DNA of 64,000 nt from Eonycteris spelaea (GCA_003508835.1 PUFA01000006.1:3658001-3722000), one strand, 5' to 3'. Numbered from the stretch's first letter, positions 42,901-55,344 are shown. The notes: generated by a model not told the origin, from the sequence alone. A program made the numbers and translations.

Positions 42901-43009
42901 AGGATGCTTCGTACCAAGACAGAGGGAGCTCTTTCCCTTCTCCCCTTAATCCTAGTCCCCCTCCTCCCCCAAATGTTCCTAAAGCAAAATCACAACCTCC
43001 CTTCCCTCC

Positions 43010-43037
43010 AAACAAAACAAAACAAAACAAAACAAAA
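43010..43037. repeat. (AAAAC)5 repeat
   Basis: Five uninterrupted AAAAC units. Confidence 0.9.
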
Positions 43038-44477
43038 CTCCTACTCTGCTGGGGATTCTTGCCTTACTGCTAGCAGAGCGGGTGCCCCCTCTCCAAGTTG
43101 TGCCCCACATTTTACCATCTTAAAATTAGGAACAGTGCTGCTGCTGAGTGGCCCCTGCAGAGACTGCACGGGCTGCCTGAGAACTCCTGAGCGTGGTAGA
43201 CAGCCTGAACCCGCATAGAAGTGGTGTAGACCCTACACTGGAAAGGGACTCCGAGGCCAGGGGTTGGTTTGATCTACTGGCTGCTTTGGTTTACGTTGAG
43301 GTTCGAGGAGACTTCCGTGGCTTGGCGGGCTCTCCCTTGAACTTTGTGGGCAGTGGTTGCAGGCAGGAGGGTCTGCTGGTGTCTGGTAACTGGGTGAGCA
43401 GCACCTGGGTCCTTTCTGCAGTGCACCCTCAAGTTTCTGGAAGCCCTTAGCATTGTACTGCAGCAGCCAGGTGCCGCGCAGTCATGTTGTGTGCTTCGGT
43501 TTTGTTAAACCTGGCTTGCTTTTTGAGGAGGGGTGAGGGGGAGAATGAGGTGTGTGCTGAACGGATCACAGAACATTCTCTAGCCCTTGCTTGTGTGATT
43601 ATGTAACCCCAAGTAATGATCAGACCGTGTGCCCTAGCAGCTCCCCACCAACTCCTAGTCCTCCCCCAGACTGAGGAAGTTGAGCCCCCATATTTAAGAT
43701 GTTTTTATGTAACTGTGTGTATGCTGGGGGCAGGGAGAGTGTGGAGAAGAGGAAGTATCATTTGAGCAACTTATGTGAAGAACACAGGGCAAAGATCACG
43801 TGTTATTGGGGACAGGGTGGAATTGGCTTTGGGTTGGTGTTGATCTGAAGACCCTCACACACCACCCTTTCACTCAGTCATTGCTGATCTGAAGTCTCAT
43901 GTGGTCATTTCACCCCTGCAGAGAGAAGGTTGGAATCGCCCTTGCAGAGCCCCTAGGTTCCTAGCGGAGAACACATATCTGAATCCAGGGTGACCACCCA
44001 GGCCTGCTTGTTTTAGGTCCCCGCTTTCCTTCATGCTTCACACTGAGGGGGAAATTTCCGCCCTGCTGGGGTTTTAGTTTTGCTCTGGGGTTGGGCTTCA
44101 GCGTGGGCCTGAGTGCAGACCTCAGATGTTGGCCAAGATGATTAACACATGCTCTTCAAAGCTGCGATGACTTGCAGAGGCAGAAGGCCCCTACATTCTT
44201 GAATTAAAATTTTGCAGGTTTTTTTTTTTTTTTGCAAGGTAGGAGTACAGCTGTCCCACTGAGCTATCTGCAGGCAGGAGGGGAAGGTGTGTGTGACACT
44301 TAGCTCCCTAGCTTGCGTGTGCTCTCTCTCCCCACTTCTTTCCCATTCGGCTTCACCAAGGCACCCACTGCATGCAGAATTGTCATGTTGGCCTCTTTAC
44401 CATTCCCTTTAGCTCCTCAGGCTAGGGCTGCGGCAGATTGTTAATTTGGTGGGGAAGTTGGCCCCTTCAGGCTGAGA

Positions 44478-44521
44478 TTGTTGTTGTTGTTGTTTTGTTG
44501 TTGTTGTTGTTGTTGTTGTTT
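44478..44521. repeat. (TTG)n microsatellite
   Basis: About fourteen TTG units with one TTTTG interruption. Confidence 0.9.
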
Positions 44522-44999
44522 TCAACACTCCACTAGGCCTCTTTAAGGGCCACCTTCTAAGGTGTAGACCGGGGCAGTGGATCAAGATGTGTCAGCTGGC
44601 GCTTGTTGAATGGCTCCTCTCCTTGTGTTTCAGTGGCAGTGGAGAATTCTGTGCTGCCTTTGGGTCCTTGCCAAGTGAGCCATTGGGGCATTTCGTGTGT
44701 AAAAGTGACAGGCAAGAAGAAGATGCCTTTAGTCTGAAGTCCTGGCAGATGCCAGGCCCTGACTTGATGGAAGATAACATTAAGAAAGTTGTATGAGAAC
44801 TGGATAGCTTTTAACTTGTTCCTCCCTTTTTGCTCTGTGAGTTCCCTATTATCTTTCAGGTTCTTTTCTGCTCTCCACACTGCCCTTCAGGGAGGTCCTG
44901 ACATGCGGTTCTTCTTTGCATTTCTAGTGATCAAAGCATATTTACAAATCTACCAAGGTACTGGGCAGGCAGGGCAGGAAACACTGGCTAGAGGACTAG

Positions 45000-45150
45000 A
45001 CAGTACTGGGGTTTCTGGCCAGACTTGGCCAAAGCCCTTGATCAATGCTGTTCTTCATTTGTAAAGTGGGTGTAATCATCATAGCCTTACCAAGCCAACT
45101 GAAATAGTTTGAGGGGCAAATGAGAGGGGCTAAAAAGTCACGTGTGCTTT
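45000..45150 (+). repeat. MIR fragment, sense
   Basis: 'tactggggtttctggccaga', 'gttcttcatttgtaaagtgg', then 'gtgtaatcatcatagcctta' follow the MIR tRNA half and core (CTCATCTGTAAAATGGGGATAATAATAG). Confidence 0.5.
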
Positions 45151-45154
45151 GTAG

Positions 45155-48100
45155 TTGATGGGCATTAGGATAATACCACAACGATCTGGACCTCACATGT
45201 ACATGATTTCACTTACTCAGTTGGGACCTAAGCAGTAAAACCAGGAAAGATGCTGTAAGTCCATGAGCTACAGTCCATGTATTTTGGTCATTGCAGAAAA
45301 TTTCATACCCTCTTTCAGAACTCTTTATTTAAGTAAAGTCCTAAGAAGCTTGGTTATTAGATTTGCCAAATACACCTAGAAAATTGGAAGAGATTGATGA
45401 ATTACACAGGCTATTAAAGTTCTCTTGTCGAGTATCAGTAAGAAGTACTAGTAATGTAAGAAACATAAAAACTAAAAAATAAAGTAAAATAAAATTTAAA
45501 AGGTACAGGAATTCAAAGCATAGGCATTTAAGACTTTAATATAAGTATTTAATGTAAGCAATTCAATGAAATTTTATATATTTTGATAGGTCTTCAGGAC
45601 TCTGTTTTGTAGCATAATTACTGATGCTCACAATGACCCACATGCATCAAGAACAGCTTAAGTGACATTTTGTGTGTCCAATTTAAAAATCATGAGCATT
45701 TGAAGTATACCCCAAATGATTTTTTTTAGCATGATGTTTAAAGGGAAAACTGCATTTATGTAGGATTACAGACCTCTGAGATCTCTGGGTAACCAGAGGC
45801 TTACTGATCAAAATTATAACTATAAAGCTCCCTTGTTGAAATTAATGAGAACTTTATGATCTTTTGCTGAAATTTAGCAGGGAAGTGTTATGCTGGTATT
45901 AGCAGTGCTATGTTCTAACATTTGATGCTACAGAAAATACTAAGAAGGAAACATGCAAACCTCAACCTGTCTTGTGATGGGAGACAGACTTGGAGCCTTC
46001 AGACTTCACAACTTTAAAGCTGCAGTTTGAAGTGACCCAATGATAAAAAAAGAGGGGAGGCTGACCCTAGTGTCCTGCATTTCTTACATCAGTGTAGGGA
46101 ATGTGGACACCTCACTACCAGCATGCTGTTGAAAAACTCATCAGAAAAACAAGTTCAGGATGTCATGGCAACACCTTCATGCTAAGCCGTGGTGTTTACT
46201 CAATTCAGACATCGTGCTCAAAACTGAAAGGGTGTCTGAGTTACAGGAGCAGCTAAGCTCTGCCTGACCAACTGCTGATTTGCTTAGTTACAATTTGCTC
46301 CAAAACAAAGGCACCAGGAAAGGCAAAAATAGAGGAAAATGATCACTGACACTTTTAAAATTCAATACATTGTCAAAAATATGAAGACTATGCTTAAAAG
46401 TAGCTTAAGAGTTTCTAGAGGCACATAAATTCATCACTTTGGTAAATCACTTGAAAATTTTTAACTTGCTAAAAGAAACTATCAATAATAGGTCACCGAA
46501 TGTGATCAGGAACTCTTAGAACTGTTCAAAGTTTCCATATGTATATGCAAAGAGATGCTGATGTAATAAGATGGAGGAAAGAGTACTCTCTGAAATCCCA
46601 GGGCCTTCGAAGGCAGAGGAGGTAGGGGTCGGTGGTGGGAGGTAGCTGAACCACACTCTCCAGGGGGTTGCCCTATCGGGACGGTCGCATCTGGGAATAC
46701 GTGCTTGGGCCTTACATCTGGCCCATTGATTAAAGCCGTGCGTGCATGAGAGATGTGACTCCTCTCCTCCTTACTGTTATAAAATGCCAGGTGTAGATGG
46801 CATCCTTGTGAAAAAAGAAGGGTAGAGCTTTACATGTAGATGTGCAGTAGAGATGAACTGAGAATACCCCTTAGACTAGGGGTGCACAGCCTGGTCAAGG
46901 CATACTGAAGTTAGCTTCAGTGATCTTGGGAATTCTCCAAATGTCCATGGATCCTTGAACTGGGGCTAATGGCTAACTTAAAAAAAAATGAGTCATGTAT
47001 GCATGACTGGGCTATATAGAAAAGCTGATAAAACAAATAATAGAAAAAGATGGAAAAAAATAAAAGCAGTGCTATACATAAATGACATGCTCCGTTGAGC
47101 CTCTGTCACTAAATTTAGTCTGATCTATCATTCATTGGACTTCCAGGATCAGTGTTAGATACTGAAGCTATCTTAAGATCAGAGGAGCCCTGATTAAAAA
47201 AAAACAAACAAACACGCACAATGAATTGTTTTAATAGTAATAGAAGAGGAATTCTGAAAACCTCCTCATCAAGATTTAATACAGTAGACCCTTGACATTC
47301 TCTATGGAGACATTTCAAACCCTCAGCAAATTCTCCAGTTTGCAAATGCAGAAATATTTGCATAGGCTCTTGACTTCCTTCTGAATTTGGTTTCTGTCCA
47401 AAGAGGAGAGGGTCCCATGATTATTCAGGGGCCACCAATTATTTGCATTTTCAACCTGCACTCAAGGATATCAAGTTTCTCTTACTTGCAGAGAGTTTCT
47501 GTTTCCCTGGTGGTGTCTTGGAATGAGGAGCTTTGACAAGGCTCCCACTGTAGCTAAGTGACTTGCTCTTACGCTGTAGCTTTGCAACACACAGTTCACG
47601 CTAGTGCTTCAGGAAGAGGACCATTGCCATGTGGCATGGCTATTAGGGATTATTCACATATAACTGCAAAAGCAAATGTTGAACCTGCAATCTTGGCGGC
47701 ATCTATTGCTAAATTGCACATGTATGTAACCTCTCAAACTCCCTCTACTCCCTGGCCCCAATGTTCACTTAATAGGTTTGGAAACTTCCCACAACTGTCA
47801 GCACATCTCTGTGAAGAGAATTGGGGCATCATGAAGCTGAAACATATGATAAAAGACTTAAATGAACGCATCACCATTGAAATCTAGGCAAGAGAATCAG
47901 AATGTAGTCATTTGCTCCATACCCTCATTTTAAAGACTTCAAAATTTGAGATGATTCCAAGAGATTAAAAAACATAAAACCCTGTGCTTATAGTTAAACT
48001 AAATTAAAAAGACAGAGCAGACTATACTCTGGCAGTTGGGCCTTTCTGTACCTTCCTGGAGAGATTCTTGTAAGAATGTTTCTGGAGTGATTTGGGTAGA

Positions 48101-48265
48101 AGCTCTTAGAATTTTAAGTGGGTTTAAGAGCTCCACCAAATACAGTTGAGTTGATCATTTTTGTCAGGCAACTGGAAAAGATATGACAGGAACCACAGCA
48201 ACTTGATAGAAGTTTCTTATTAAATTTTTCTTTATGAACTTCTTTTAAATTAATTTTAATAAAAT
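45155..48265. other. Three-kilobase stretch without gene or named repeat
   Basis: No LTR, MIR, L2 or L1 could be recognised by eye, which is unusual here. It contains short A runs and ordinary A+T-rich composition. The frames at 47115-47363 (minus) and 47558-47887 (plus, 109 codons) are not recognised. Suited to a conservation or enhancer test. Confidence 0.35.
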
Positions 48266-48269
48266 AGCT

Positions 48270-50760
48270 ACTAGATACAAGAGAACACTTATATACTGTA
48301 GGTAAGGATATAAAGAATAGGACAACACTCATGTACTCATCAGTCAATCAGTCAATTTAAGAAAAAGAATGCTGTTCTTAACTCGGAAGAGTGGTACCCC
48401 CCTCCATCTCATCCCATACCTTCCCTTTTCAGGGGTAACCCTTTCACGGATATTTCTGTATCTTTTCCTTATACTTTTCTTTATTGTCTCACACTCTTCT
48501 GTTCGCGTTCCTAAACAATATCTCGTTTATTTGTGCATGTTTGTGAACTTCATATAAATGGAATCATACTGTTTGTACTCCTGTGCTCAGAGTTAGCCCA
48601 TGCATACCAGTAAGGTTGTACCAGTTGACAAACAACCGAAATACTTCCATATCAGTTGGTGGTAAATTGCTTCTTGCCCGACTCTGCTTCCTCCCCAGAC
48701 GCTGTTTCCTCCCCCGCCACCACCAGTGCTCCCATGAGACCTTTTCAAGTCTCTTCACCTTTCAGAAAGGATTGTACTTTGCATAGTGCAAGACCCAGTT
48801 CCCACACTATGGCTGGGGTCTCTTCTGATTGGACAGTCTCTATACCAACTGGTTGTGAAATGTTTCCCTCCTGGATTTGTGCATACTCTTGAGCATAGCA
48901 GAAATATTTTCATTTTGCTGAACTGTAATTCCATTATGCTATATATTGTGGCTTATGTATCTATTCTATTATTAATGAACACAAGTTATTTCCTGTGTTT
49001 TGCTATTGTAAATAGTGCTGCTGTGAACATTCTTGTTCAAGTACCCTGGTGAGCATTATGTAAGTTTACTTAAGGAATGTAAATAAGAGTAGATCTGATC
49101 ATCACAGATGATGGGCATCTTCAACTGTACTGGAATAGCTCAGCATTAATTTTCATTGTATATGCGAATCTCACTTCAATAAAAAAAAAAAGAGTTTTCA
49201 CTGTGTTTAATCAATTTCTATGCCCAGCAATGGGAACAATGGGAATAATTGTTCCCACTCTTGTGGGTGTATAATAGTATCTTATCTGGTTTTAAGTTGT
49301 ACGTATTTGGTTACTAGTGGTTCAGCATCTTGACACATACTTGTTGGCCTTTTTGATTTTCTTTTCTCTGTGTGTGAAGAGGCTTTTGAAGTCTTTTGAC
49401 CATTTATTTAAAAACTGGGTAGTTTGTATGTTTCTTATTTATTTGTAGAAGTTATTTATGTATGCTGGAGACTGTTTCTCAGTGTTGAAAAATACTCCTA
49501 ATTTATGGCATTCTGTTCATCCTTTTAAATATTTTAGAGTGGCAGAAATTCTACATTTTAGTGTAATAAAAATTTATCAATCCTTCCTTTCTTATTCAAC
49601 TTTTTGTGTCTTTTTAGGACATTTTTCCCCATGGCAAGGTCATAAATAGGCACTTGTTTTACCTTCTAAAAGTTTTAGAGTTTTGCCTTTCGTGTTCACC
49701 ATTTTCCTTTGAGGATGCTGTTCTCTGTGGATTGGATATTCTTTATCAGGATAAGACACACTACTTTTCTTCTGTACCATAAGCAAAGAGTTTTATTTTT
49801 TTAATCATATATGGAACTTTATAAAATACATTTTCTTCATTTATTGAGAGATTTATGTAATTTTTCCTTCCTTTAATTTGTTCATGCCTGGTAAGGTATT
49901 TTCTGATGTTAAATTAATATTGTGTTCCTAGAATAAACCTGACTTAATCATGATGGATTCTTTTTTTATATATTACTAGATTAGTCTTACTAATATTTTG
50001 TTTGAAGTTTTGCATCTGTGTTCATTCACGAGTGTATTGGATTGTGATTCTCCATTTTTCCTGTTATCCTTGCCAGGCTTCAGTATCAAGCTTATGCCGG
50101 ACTTATAAAATAAACCGTAAAATGTTTCCTCTTTATATATCCTCAAAAAGAGTTAATAAGTAAGACTGGAATTCTTTTTTCCTTGGAGATTTTTAACCTC
50201 TGATTCGATTTCTTCAATAGGTATTTGGCTATTCAGGTTTTAATTTTTTTTTTCTTGAATCACTTATTGGTAAGTTAGATTTTTTTCCCCTAGGAATCTA
50301 TTTTATCTGAGTTTTCAAAATTTTTACCTTGAATTTATTTGTAATATGCTTTGGTTTTTTTTTTTAAAACTATGTAGCATCTGTGGTTATGTCCCCTTTT
50401 CATTTACAATTCTGCTGTGCCTTCCATATTCTTTTCTTGAATAGTCTTTTCAGAATTTTGCCTGTTATTAATCCTTTAAAGAATCTATTGTTGACTTTGT
50501 AATCCTCTCTATCATTTAATTGGTCTCCTAGTTCATTAATTTCTGTGCTCATTTTTTACATCATTTCCTCTCTTCTAACTTGGTTAGGTATGATCTGTTA
50601 TTCCTCCTTAACTTCTTCAGTTGAATGGCTTTTTTTCCCCCTCCCTATTATTAGCAGTGTAGTTATACATTTCCACTATAACTTCATCACACATTTCTTT
50701 TTCTATGTAATATTTTTATAGCATTTGGTCCTAAGTATTTTATAATTTTTGTGACTAGTA
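48270..50760 (-). mobile_element. Long L1M LINE fragment, antisense
   Basis: The plus strand shows the 3' UTR in reverse ('taaatggaatcatactgttt', 'tgctattgtaaatagtgctg', then 'ctgtgaacattcttgttcaa'). Next are 3' ORF2 blocks ('atttatcaatccttcctttc', 'ttttagagttttgcctttcg'). Then come reverse-transcriptase blocks ('ttcagtatcaagcttatgcc', 'aagagttaataagtaagact', 'ctattgttgactttgtaatc', 'cctagttcattaatttctgt'). About 2.5 kb, with many stops. A short sense LINE tail is nested inside it. Confidence 0.8.
49085..49195 (+). mobile_element. Short L1 3' tail nested in antisense L1M
   Basis: 'tcagcattaattttcattgt', then 'cttcaataaaaaaaaaaaga': a LINE-1 3' end with its AATAAA-like signal and A11 tail, in the direction opposite to the surrounding L1M. 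Confidence 0.5.
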
Positions 50761-50764
50761 AATT

Positions 50765-52380
50765 ATGTGTACCTGTGTTTCTTAATTACTAAATGTGTAT
50801 GTATTTGTTTACATATTGATTATGATGATCAGTCTATTTCATTCAATACACACATTCGATGATATGGTATGTTCTCAGTAATGTCACTTGTTGAGGTTCC
50901 TTCTAAGCTAAAATAGGAGACCAGTTGGCCCAAGTGGATGGGGTATGGATGTTTTAAACCTGCTGGTAGTCTTACCAGAATAGAAATGAGTGATGTTGAG
51001 TAAATAACAGATAGGTTAGCTTTTAAATGTAGAAATACATCAACTAATGGGGAGTTAATTCTTTCTTGGTAACTTGGGAGAGCAGATGGATTTTCACTGA
51101 TTTTTAGTTTCATGCATCAGCTGTCCTGTTTCGATAGGTCATTTCACCTGTATGAAGCTTTTTTTCCAAACGCAGAACAGAGTGAATTAGGATTAAAGAC
51201 TGTGTCTTTCCTCTTCCACTAACTAAGAACTAGATGCTGAGAATTATTTTCTCTAAAGGATGCCTTTTATTTTTCCTGTCTTGGGCCAGAGTTCTACCCT
51301 CATGCTACCCTTACACTTCATTCTTGGTTTATTGAATGATAGGCCTTACCATCTGGAGACCAACCTCTCTTTTGGAAAAAAGAAAGTGCAAGCATGCAGT
51401 TCTCTAAGACTGGCTCTCTCAACTTCCAGGAAACAGGACTTGGATGGCAGCTGGCATCCCCAGCCCCCTCCCACTGCCCATGTGGCTGGGTTACAGTTGA
51501 CTGAACTCAACTTTCATGCCTTTTGGCTGAGGGACTTTGTCATTCTCTGTTGCTATGAGGGTTTTGTCCAAGAAAGCCCTGACTGATGATGCTGGTATGG
51601 TTTACTCCAAGGCAGGTAGGCCCCGCTGAGCATTTCCCAGTGTAGCTCTGAGCAAGGGGCTGTGGGTTACCACTGTCCCCTTCCCTTCCTGTGAGCCTAC
51701 TAGTGGTAGGGTGTAACAGATGGACACTCTGGCTGCCAAGGGCCCCCTGCAGGCCAAGGGGAGGGAGCCATGCCAGTCTCATGTTCTTTCCCTTTCCTCC
51801 AGCCTGCCCGCCTGCCCTGCTGACTTCCCTGCTCAGTTCTCGTCTACCCCTGATATGGGTGCTGCCTTAGGGAGACAGGTGGGAGCACATTGGGCAAAGG
51901 GGTCCCTTTTAGCCTCCATCCTTTCCAGGGTTTAAGGTGATAAGAGCTCATCTTGCTGCGACCTCAGAGCCATGTGGCACTTGCTCCCTCTGTTTTCTCC
52001 ACCTCTCTCTCTCCTGCTGCAGCCCTCACCCCTACCCCATCTCGAAATGTTCGAAGAGAACAATTCAAGGGTAAATGAACATTTTTCTTAGATAGGGACA
52101 GACGACCTCCCTTCTTCCCAAACCAAGTAATGATCGGAAAGATGCTTCTTCTTTTCATCTAATATATGCATACTTTCTACCTGGAGGGCAGAAGTTATAG
52201 AGGCGCCCAATGAGAATGGGGGGCTTGCCAGCCTTCTCTGTGGGTCACTGGCCAGTTTTGCATTACATCTGCCCCTCTGAAGTGGACTGAGTATCAGTCT
52301 GCCTGGCCATCTGGTCATTTCCACTAATTTGTAATGGCAGTTCTGGAAATGCTTGGAGCTCAGGGGTCTGCCACTAGGTT
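50765..52380. other. No gene or named repeat
   Basis: A+T-rich to 51240, then more balanced and G+C-richer at 51400-51960. The frames of 108 codons (51260-51586 plus) and 80 codons (51540-51782 minus) have no recognisable domains. Confidence 0.35.
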
Positions 52381-52385
52381 TGGCT

Positions 52386-52687
52386 TGGAAAGGGAGAGAG
52401 AGGAAGGAAGGAGGATGAAAGAAGGGAGGAAGGGGGGATGAAGGGATGGAAGGAAGGAAAGGAGGAAGGAAAGAAAGAAAGAAGAAGGAAGGAAGAGTAG
52501 GAAGGGAAGAAATAAGGGAGAACAAAAGAAGGGAGGAAGGAGAGATGGAGGGAAGGAAGGAAGGAGGAATGAGGGATAGAAGGATGAAGGGTGGAAAGAT
52601 GGAGGAAGAGAATGAAGTTGGGAAGAGAGGAAGGAGGCAAGGGATGAAGGAAAGAGAGAAAGAAAGAAAAAAAAAAAAGAGGAAAAG
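52386..52687. repeat. 300-bp purine tract, (GGAA)n/(GGGA)n
   Basis: The plus strand is almost wholly A and G, with T occurring only rarely and essentially one C. Its complement produces the spurious 207-, 112- and 108-codon Ser/Phe/Pro-rich frames on the minus strand. Tracts of this length can form triplex (H-DNA) and stall polymerases. Confidence 0.95.
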
Positions 52688-52764
52688 AAGCAGAGCACAC
52701 ACGATTTTCACTCCTGGCTCCAGAGCCCGGCGTGCTCAGGTGGGACTACATGACTTCGAGTCTC

Positions 52765-53300
52765 TTTTAAAAATTGCATATAATGTACATAAAATAAAAT
52801 TCACCTTTTAAAGCATACAATTCAGTGACCTTTGACAAACGTCTACGCCCATGTAGACACCTCACGATCAGGATACAGAACATTCTCATCATCTTTAAAA
52901 GTTGCCTTGTGTCCCTCTGCAGTCAGTTCTCCCCTCCCACCCTCTTTCGGCAAACATCGATCTGTTTCCGAAACTGGAGTTTTGCCTTTTCTAGGACTCC
53001 ATATGGTCAGATGAAATCGTAAAATATGTACTTCTTTTTTTTTATTCTTATGCCTTTCACTCAGCATAATGCTTTTGAGATTCATTCATGTCGTGTGTAT
53101 CAGCAGTTCATTGGTTCACTGCTGAGTAGTATTCTGTTGTACGGATGTACCGCAGTTTGTCCATCCGTTCACCTGTTGATAGAAGTTGGCTATTATAAAT
53201 AAAACTACCACGAACATTCGCATATAGGTCTTCGTGTGTACGTACCTTTTCACTTTCTTGGGTCGATACCTAATCAAGTTTCTATTCTTTGTCTTTCCAG
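52765..53300 (-). mobile_element. L1M LINE 3' end, antisense
   Basis: In reverse: 'ataaaataaaattcaccttt', 'aaagcatacaattcagtgac', 'agacacctcacgatcaggat', 'acagaacattctcatcatct', 'tttcactcagcataatgctt', 'tcatgtcgtgtgtatcagca' and 'ttcacctgttgatagaagtt'. The small frames at 52825-53316 are shadows. Confidence 0.85.
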
Positions 53301-53484
53301 TGATTGGCACACCCATTTTATCTCTTCGTGCCTCTTAGCCTGTTAAGAAGTGCCCCTTCTAATTCCCATTCTATGAGTGAGCATCAAATAATAATCCGAT
53401 TTTGAATATCACCACTCGTGCCAGTCCCTATTCCCTCCTTTAGACACTATATTCTAATTGCCTGTCAATCTGTTAGACTAAAAA

Positions 53485-53745
53485 CAATACGGCACAGGAA
53501 TTGAGAGCACAAATGGTGGAGCCAGACTGCCAGGATTTGTATTCAGACTCTGTCACATATCAATTGTGTGACCATGGACGAGTTATTTTGTGAACCTGAG
53601 TTTCCTCATCTGCAAAATGGGATTCTAAGAGCACTTACTGAATGGGGTTGTGAAATATTGATAGATAGATAGATGGATGGATAGATAGATAGATAGATAG
53701 CTAGCTAGATAGATAGATATGCTTAGCCCATAGTAAATACTATGC
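53485..53745 (+). repeat. MIR SINE containing a GATA microsatellite
   Basis: 'gtggagccagactgccagga', 'tgtgtgaccatggacgagtt', 'gagtttcctcatctgcaaaa' and 'tgggattctaagagcactta' are sense MIR. The (GATA)n tract follows after 'ggttgtgaaatatt', and the MIR tail resumes as 'cttagcccatagtaaatact'. The microsatellite therefore grew inside the MIR. Confidence 0.85.
53659..53719. repeat. (GATA)n/(GATG)n microsatellite
   Basis: About fifteen tetranucleotide units, mostly GATA with two GATG and a GCTA interruption. Confidence 0.95.
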
Positions 53746-53749
53746 TGTC

Positions 53750-54755
53750 GAATGACTCCACAGAAAGTATTAGGGTCTGGAATTTGCACAATTGGATCTC
53801 CTTTTAGTGGCTCATGATGGGACTGGAACAGTTTCTAGCACCTGCTCTGTTGCCTGGATCCTGGCCTCTGAGCTCCCATTGGACAACAAGCACTGTCTCT
53901 ACCCTGGGCGGAGAGCACTCTCTCCGCTTGTCACCCACCAGCTCCCCTTCCAGCGGGATGCCAGCTGTCTCCTTTGACTCCTTGAATTCAAATTCTGTTT
54001 CCTTTCTCCTGAGTGTTTATTACTCCTTGAATACCATAACTACAAGTTGCAAGGGATCCCACTTGTTTTGTCCCAATTCCTTCTCTCAGTTCTGGGTCTA
54101 GCACATCATACTTCCATACATGTGTGAAGCAAGACCTGGAAAGGTCTCTCCCACATTCTGAAATCCTCATACTTTGGTTTGCATGAATCTTCACATATCA
54201 CAGGGCTTGAAGCCCTGTGTTGATTAGAGATCTATCCAGGGGGCCAGAATTATTTTTCCTACAGCTCTATCAAAGATGTTACTGTCAGGGCAGCCTCCAC
54301 AGTAGCCAGGGTTGTGGATGCCCATCCCTGAGCCCTGTCACCTCTGCGAGCCAGGAACTGAGATTCTCTTTGAATGGTGACTCTCTTTTTTGAATAGGGG
54401 CTATGAGGCCCACTGAGTGCATAATTGGACACAAGGATTTAGCCCTAAGTTCAGAGAGAGAAACACTTTCTGGATCCGACCTTTTTCTCTCTCCAAGAAT
54501 AAGATGATTCAGAACCAAGGTGATCAAAAGAACTAGAGAAATCAAAATGTAGGATTGATCCTCGAAGCGGGTCCCCTGAACACAAACTTCCTATGGACAG
54601 AATAAAGCTTCCAAAGTATGATCCTCTGTGGGCCTGTGGGGAGTGTCTGTAACGTCTAGGAACTCTGAGTGGTACCACTTCTAATGGGGCACTCTGTAAA
54701 GCATGGCGTTAAACATTTTCCATGGATAATCTCAGTTAATTCATTCCGATGAGTA
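53750..54755. other. No gene or named repeat
   Basis: Frames on both strands up to 95 codons, none recognised. Short inverted segment 'cagggcttgaagccctgtg' near 54201-54219 (GGGCTT/AAGCCC arms). Confidence 0.35.
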
Positions 54756-54759
54756 GAAG

Positions 54760-54855
54760 ATGACCATCTGCCCTTCCAGCAGTGGTTCAATCCTAAGGGA
54801 TTCTGACTTTATTGGTCTGGATGAGGCCTGGGCTTTGGACTCTTATACGCTCCTC
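54760..54855 (+). repeat. MER5A-like fragment
   Basis: 'ggattctgactttattggtc', 'tggatgaggcctgggctttg' and 'agtgattttaatgtgcagcc' resemble MER5A blocks around the GGTCTGGGGTGGGGCCTGAG centre. The next MIR starts at once. Confidence 0.5.
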
Positions 54856-54859
54856 CAGT

Positions 54860-55005
54860 GATTTTAATGTGCAGCCAAGGCCAGAAACTGTTTTACAGAC
54901 AAGGGAATTGAGCCTTCACAGGTCAAAGTCGATGGCCCAAGGTCACATAGCTGTGATTGGAGGTGAAGGATAGGAGTGCAGGCCTGTGCGATTACATCAC
55001 TGGGG
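54860..55005 (-). repeat. MIR fragment, antisense
   Basis: 'tgttttacagacaagggaat', 'ggcccaaggtcacatagctg' and 'gataggagtgcaggcctgtg' match reversed MIR. Confidence 0.65.
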
Positions 55006-55009
55006 CCTG

Positions 55010-55340
55010 AGCGACTCATTCTGTGTGCTGATTGGAAAAGTGTCAACACTGGCTCCTGGGTGCTGGGCAGGAAATGGTCAGTAGGGATACAAATATGCCA
55101 AAGGCTTTCCCAGTACTTCCTTGCTGACCCAGCACTCTTTAGAGTCTGAGCACGTGTGTGCTGCGAGGCTGAAAGGCTCCCAGGACAGAAAGCCTCGGCT
55201 CCTGGCCAGCTCAGCAGAAGAGCTTGCCATCTGCCCTTCAACTCTTGGTCCATGCTTAGCTTGGCTGCATCTGGGTCCAAGGAAACAAGGACGAATGTTT
55301 CTTGATTTTTTTTTTTTTCTAGTGTGACCCCATAGCCAGG
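55010..55340. other. No gene or named repeat
   Basis: The 159-codon minus frame at 54864-55343 overlaps MIR and MER5 fragments for part of its length and is not recognised as a protein. Confidence 0.35.
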
Positions 55341-55344
55341 CATA

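Larger units (their letters stand above)
42905..44990. other. No recognised gene; flank of the CpG island
   Basis: Sequence with few repeats downstream of the island, with (AAAAC)5 at 43010-43037, a T13 run near 44221 and a TTG repeat at 44478-44521. Several short frames (up to 129 codons at 42684-43073) start inside the island; none has a recognisable product. This could be 5' UTR or first intron if the island is a plus-strand promoter. Confidence 0.35.

Noticed and set aside
42684..43073. 129-codon frame from the CpG island as a protein
   Set aside because: G+C-rich DNA opens frames by chance; it ends in (AAAAC)n and low-complexity proline/lysine sequence, and opposite-strand frames are equally long.
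52088..52711. Longest open frame in the window (207 codons, minus)
   Set aside because: It is the complement of the 300-bp purine tract: Ser/Phe/Leu/Pro low complexity open in all three frames, with no domain.
54201..54219. Short hairpin as a terminator or miRNA
   Set aside because: Arms of about eight bases with a tiny loop are too short for a miRNA precursor, and intrinsic terminators do not apply here.
54864..55343. 159-codon minus frame
   Set aside because: Overlaps MIR and MER5-derived sequence and has no recognisable domain or splice context.
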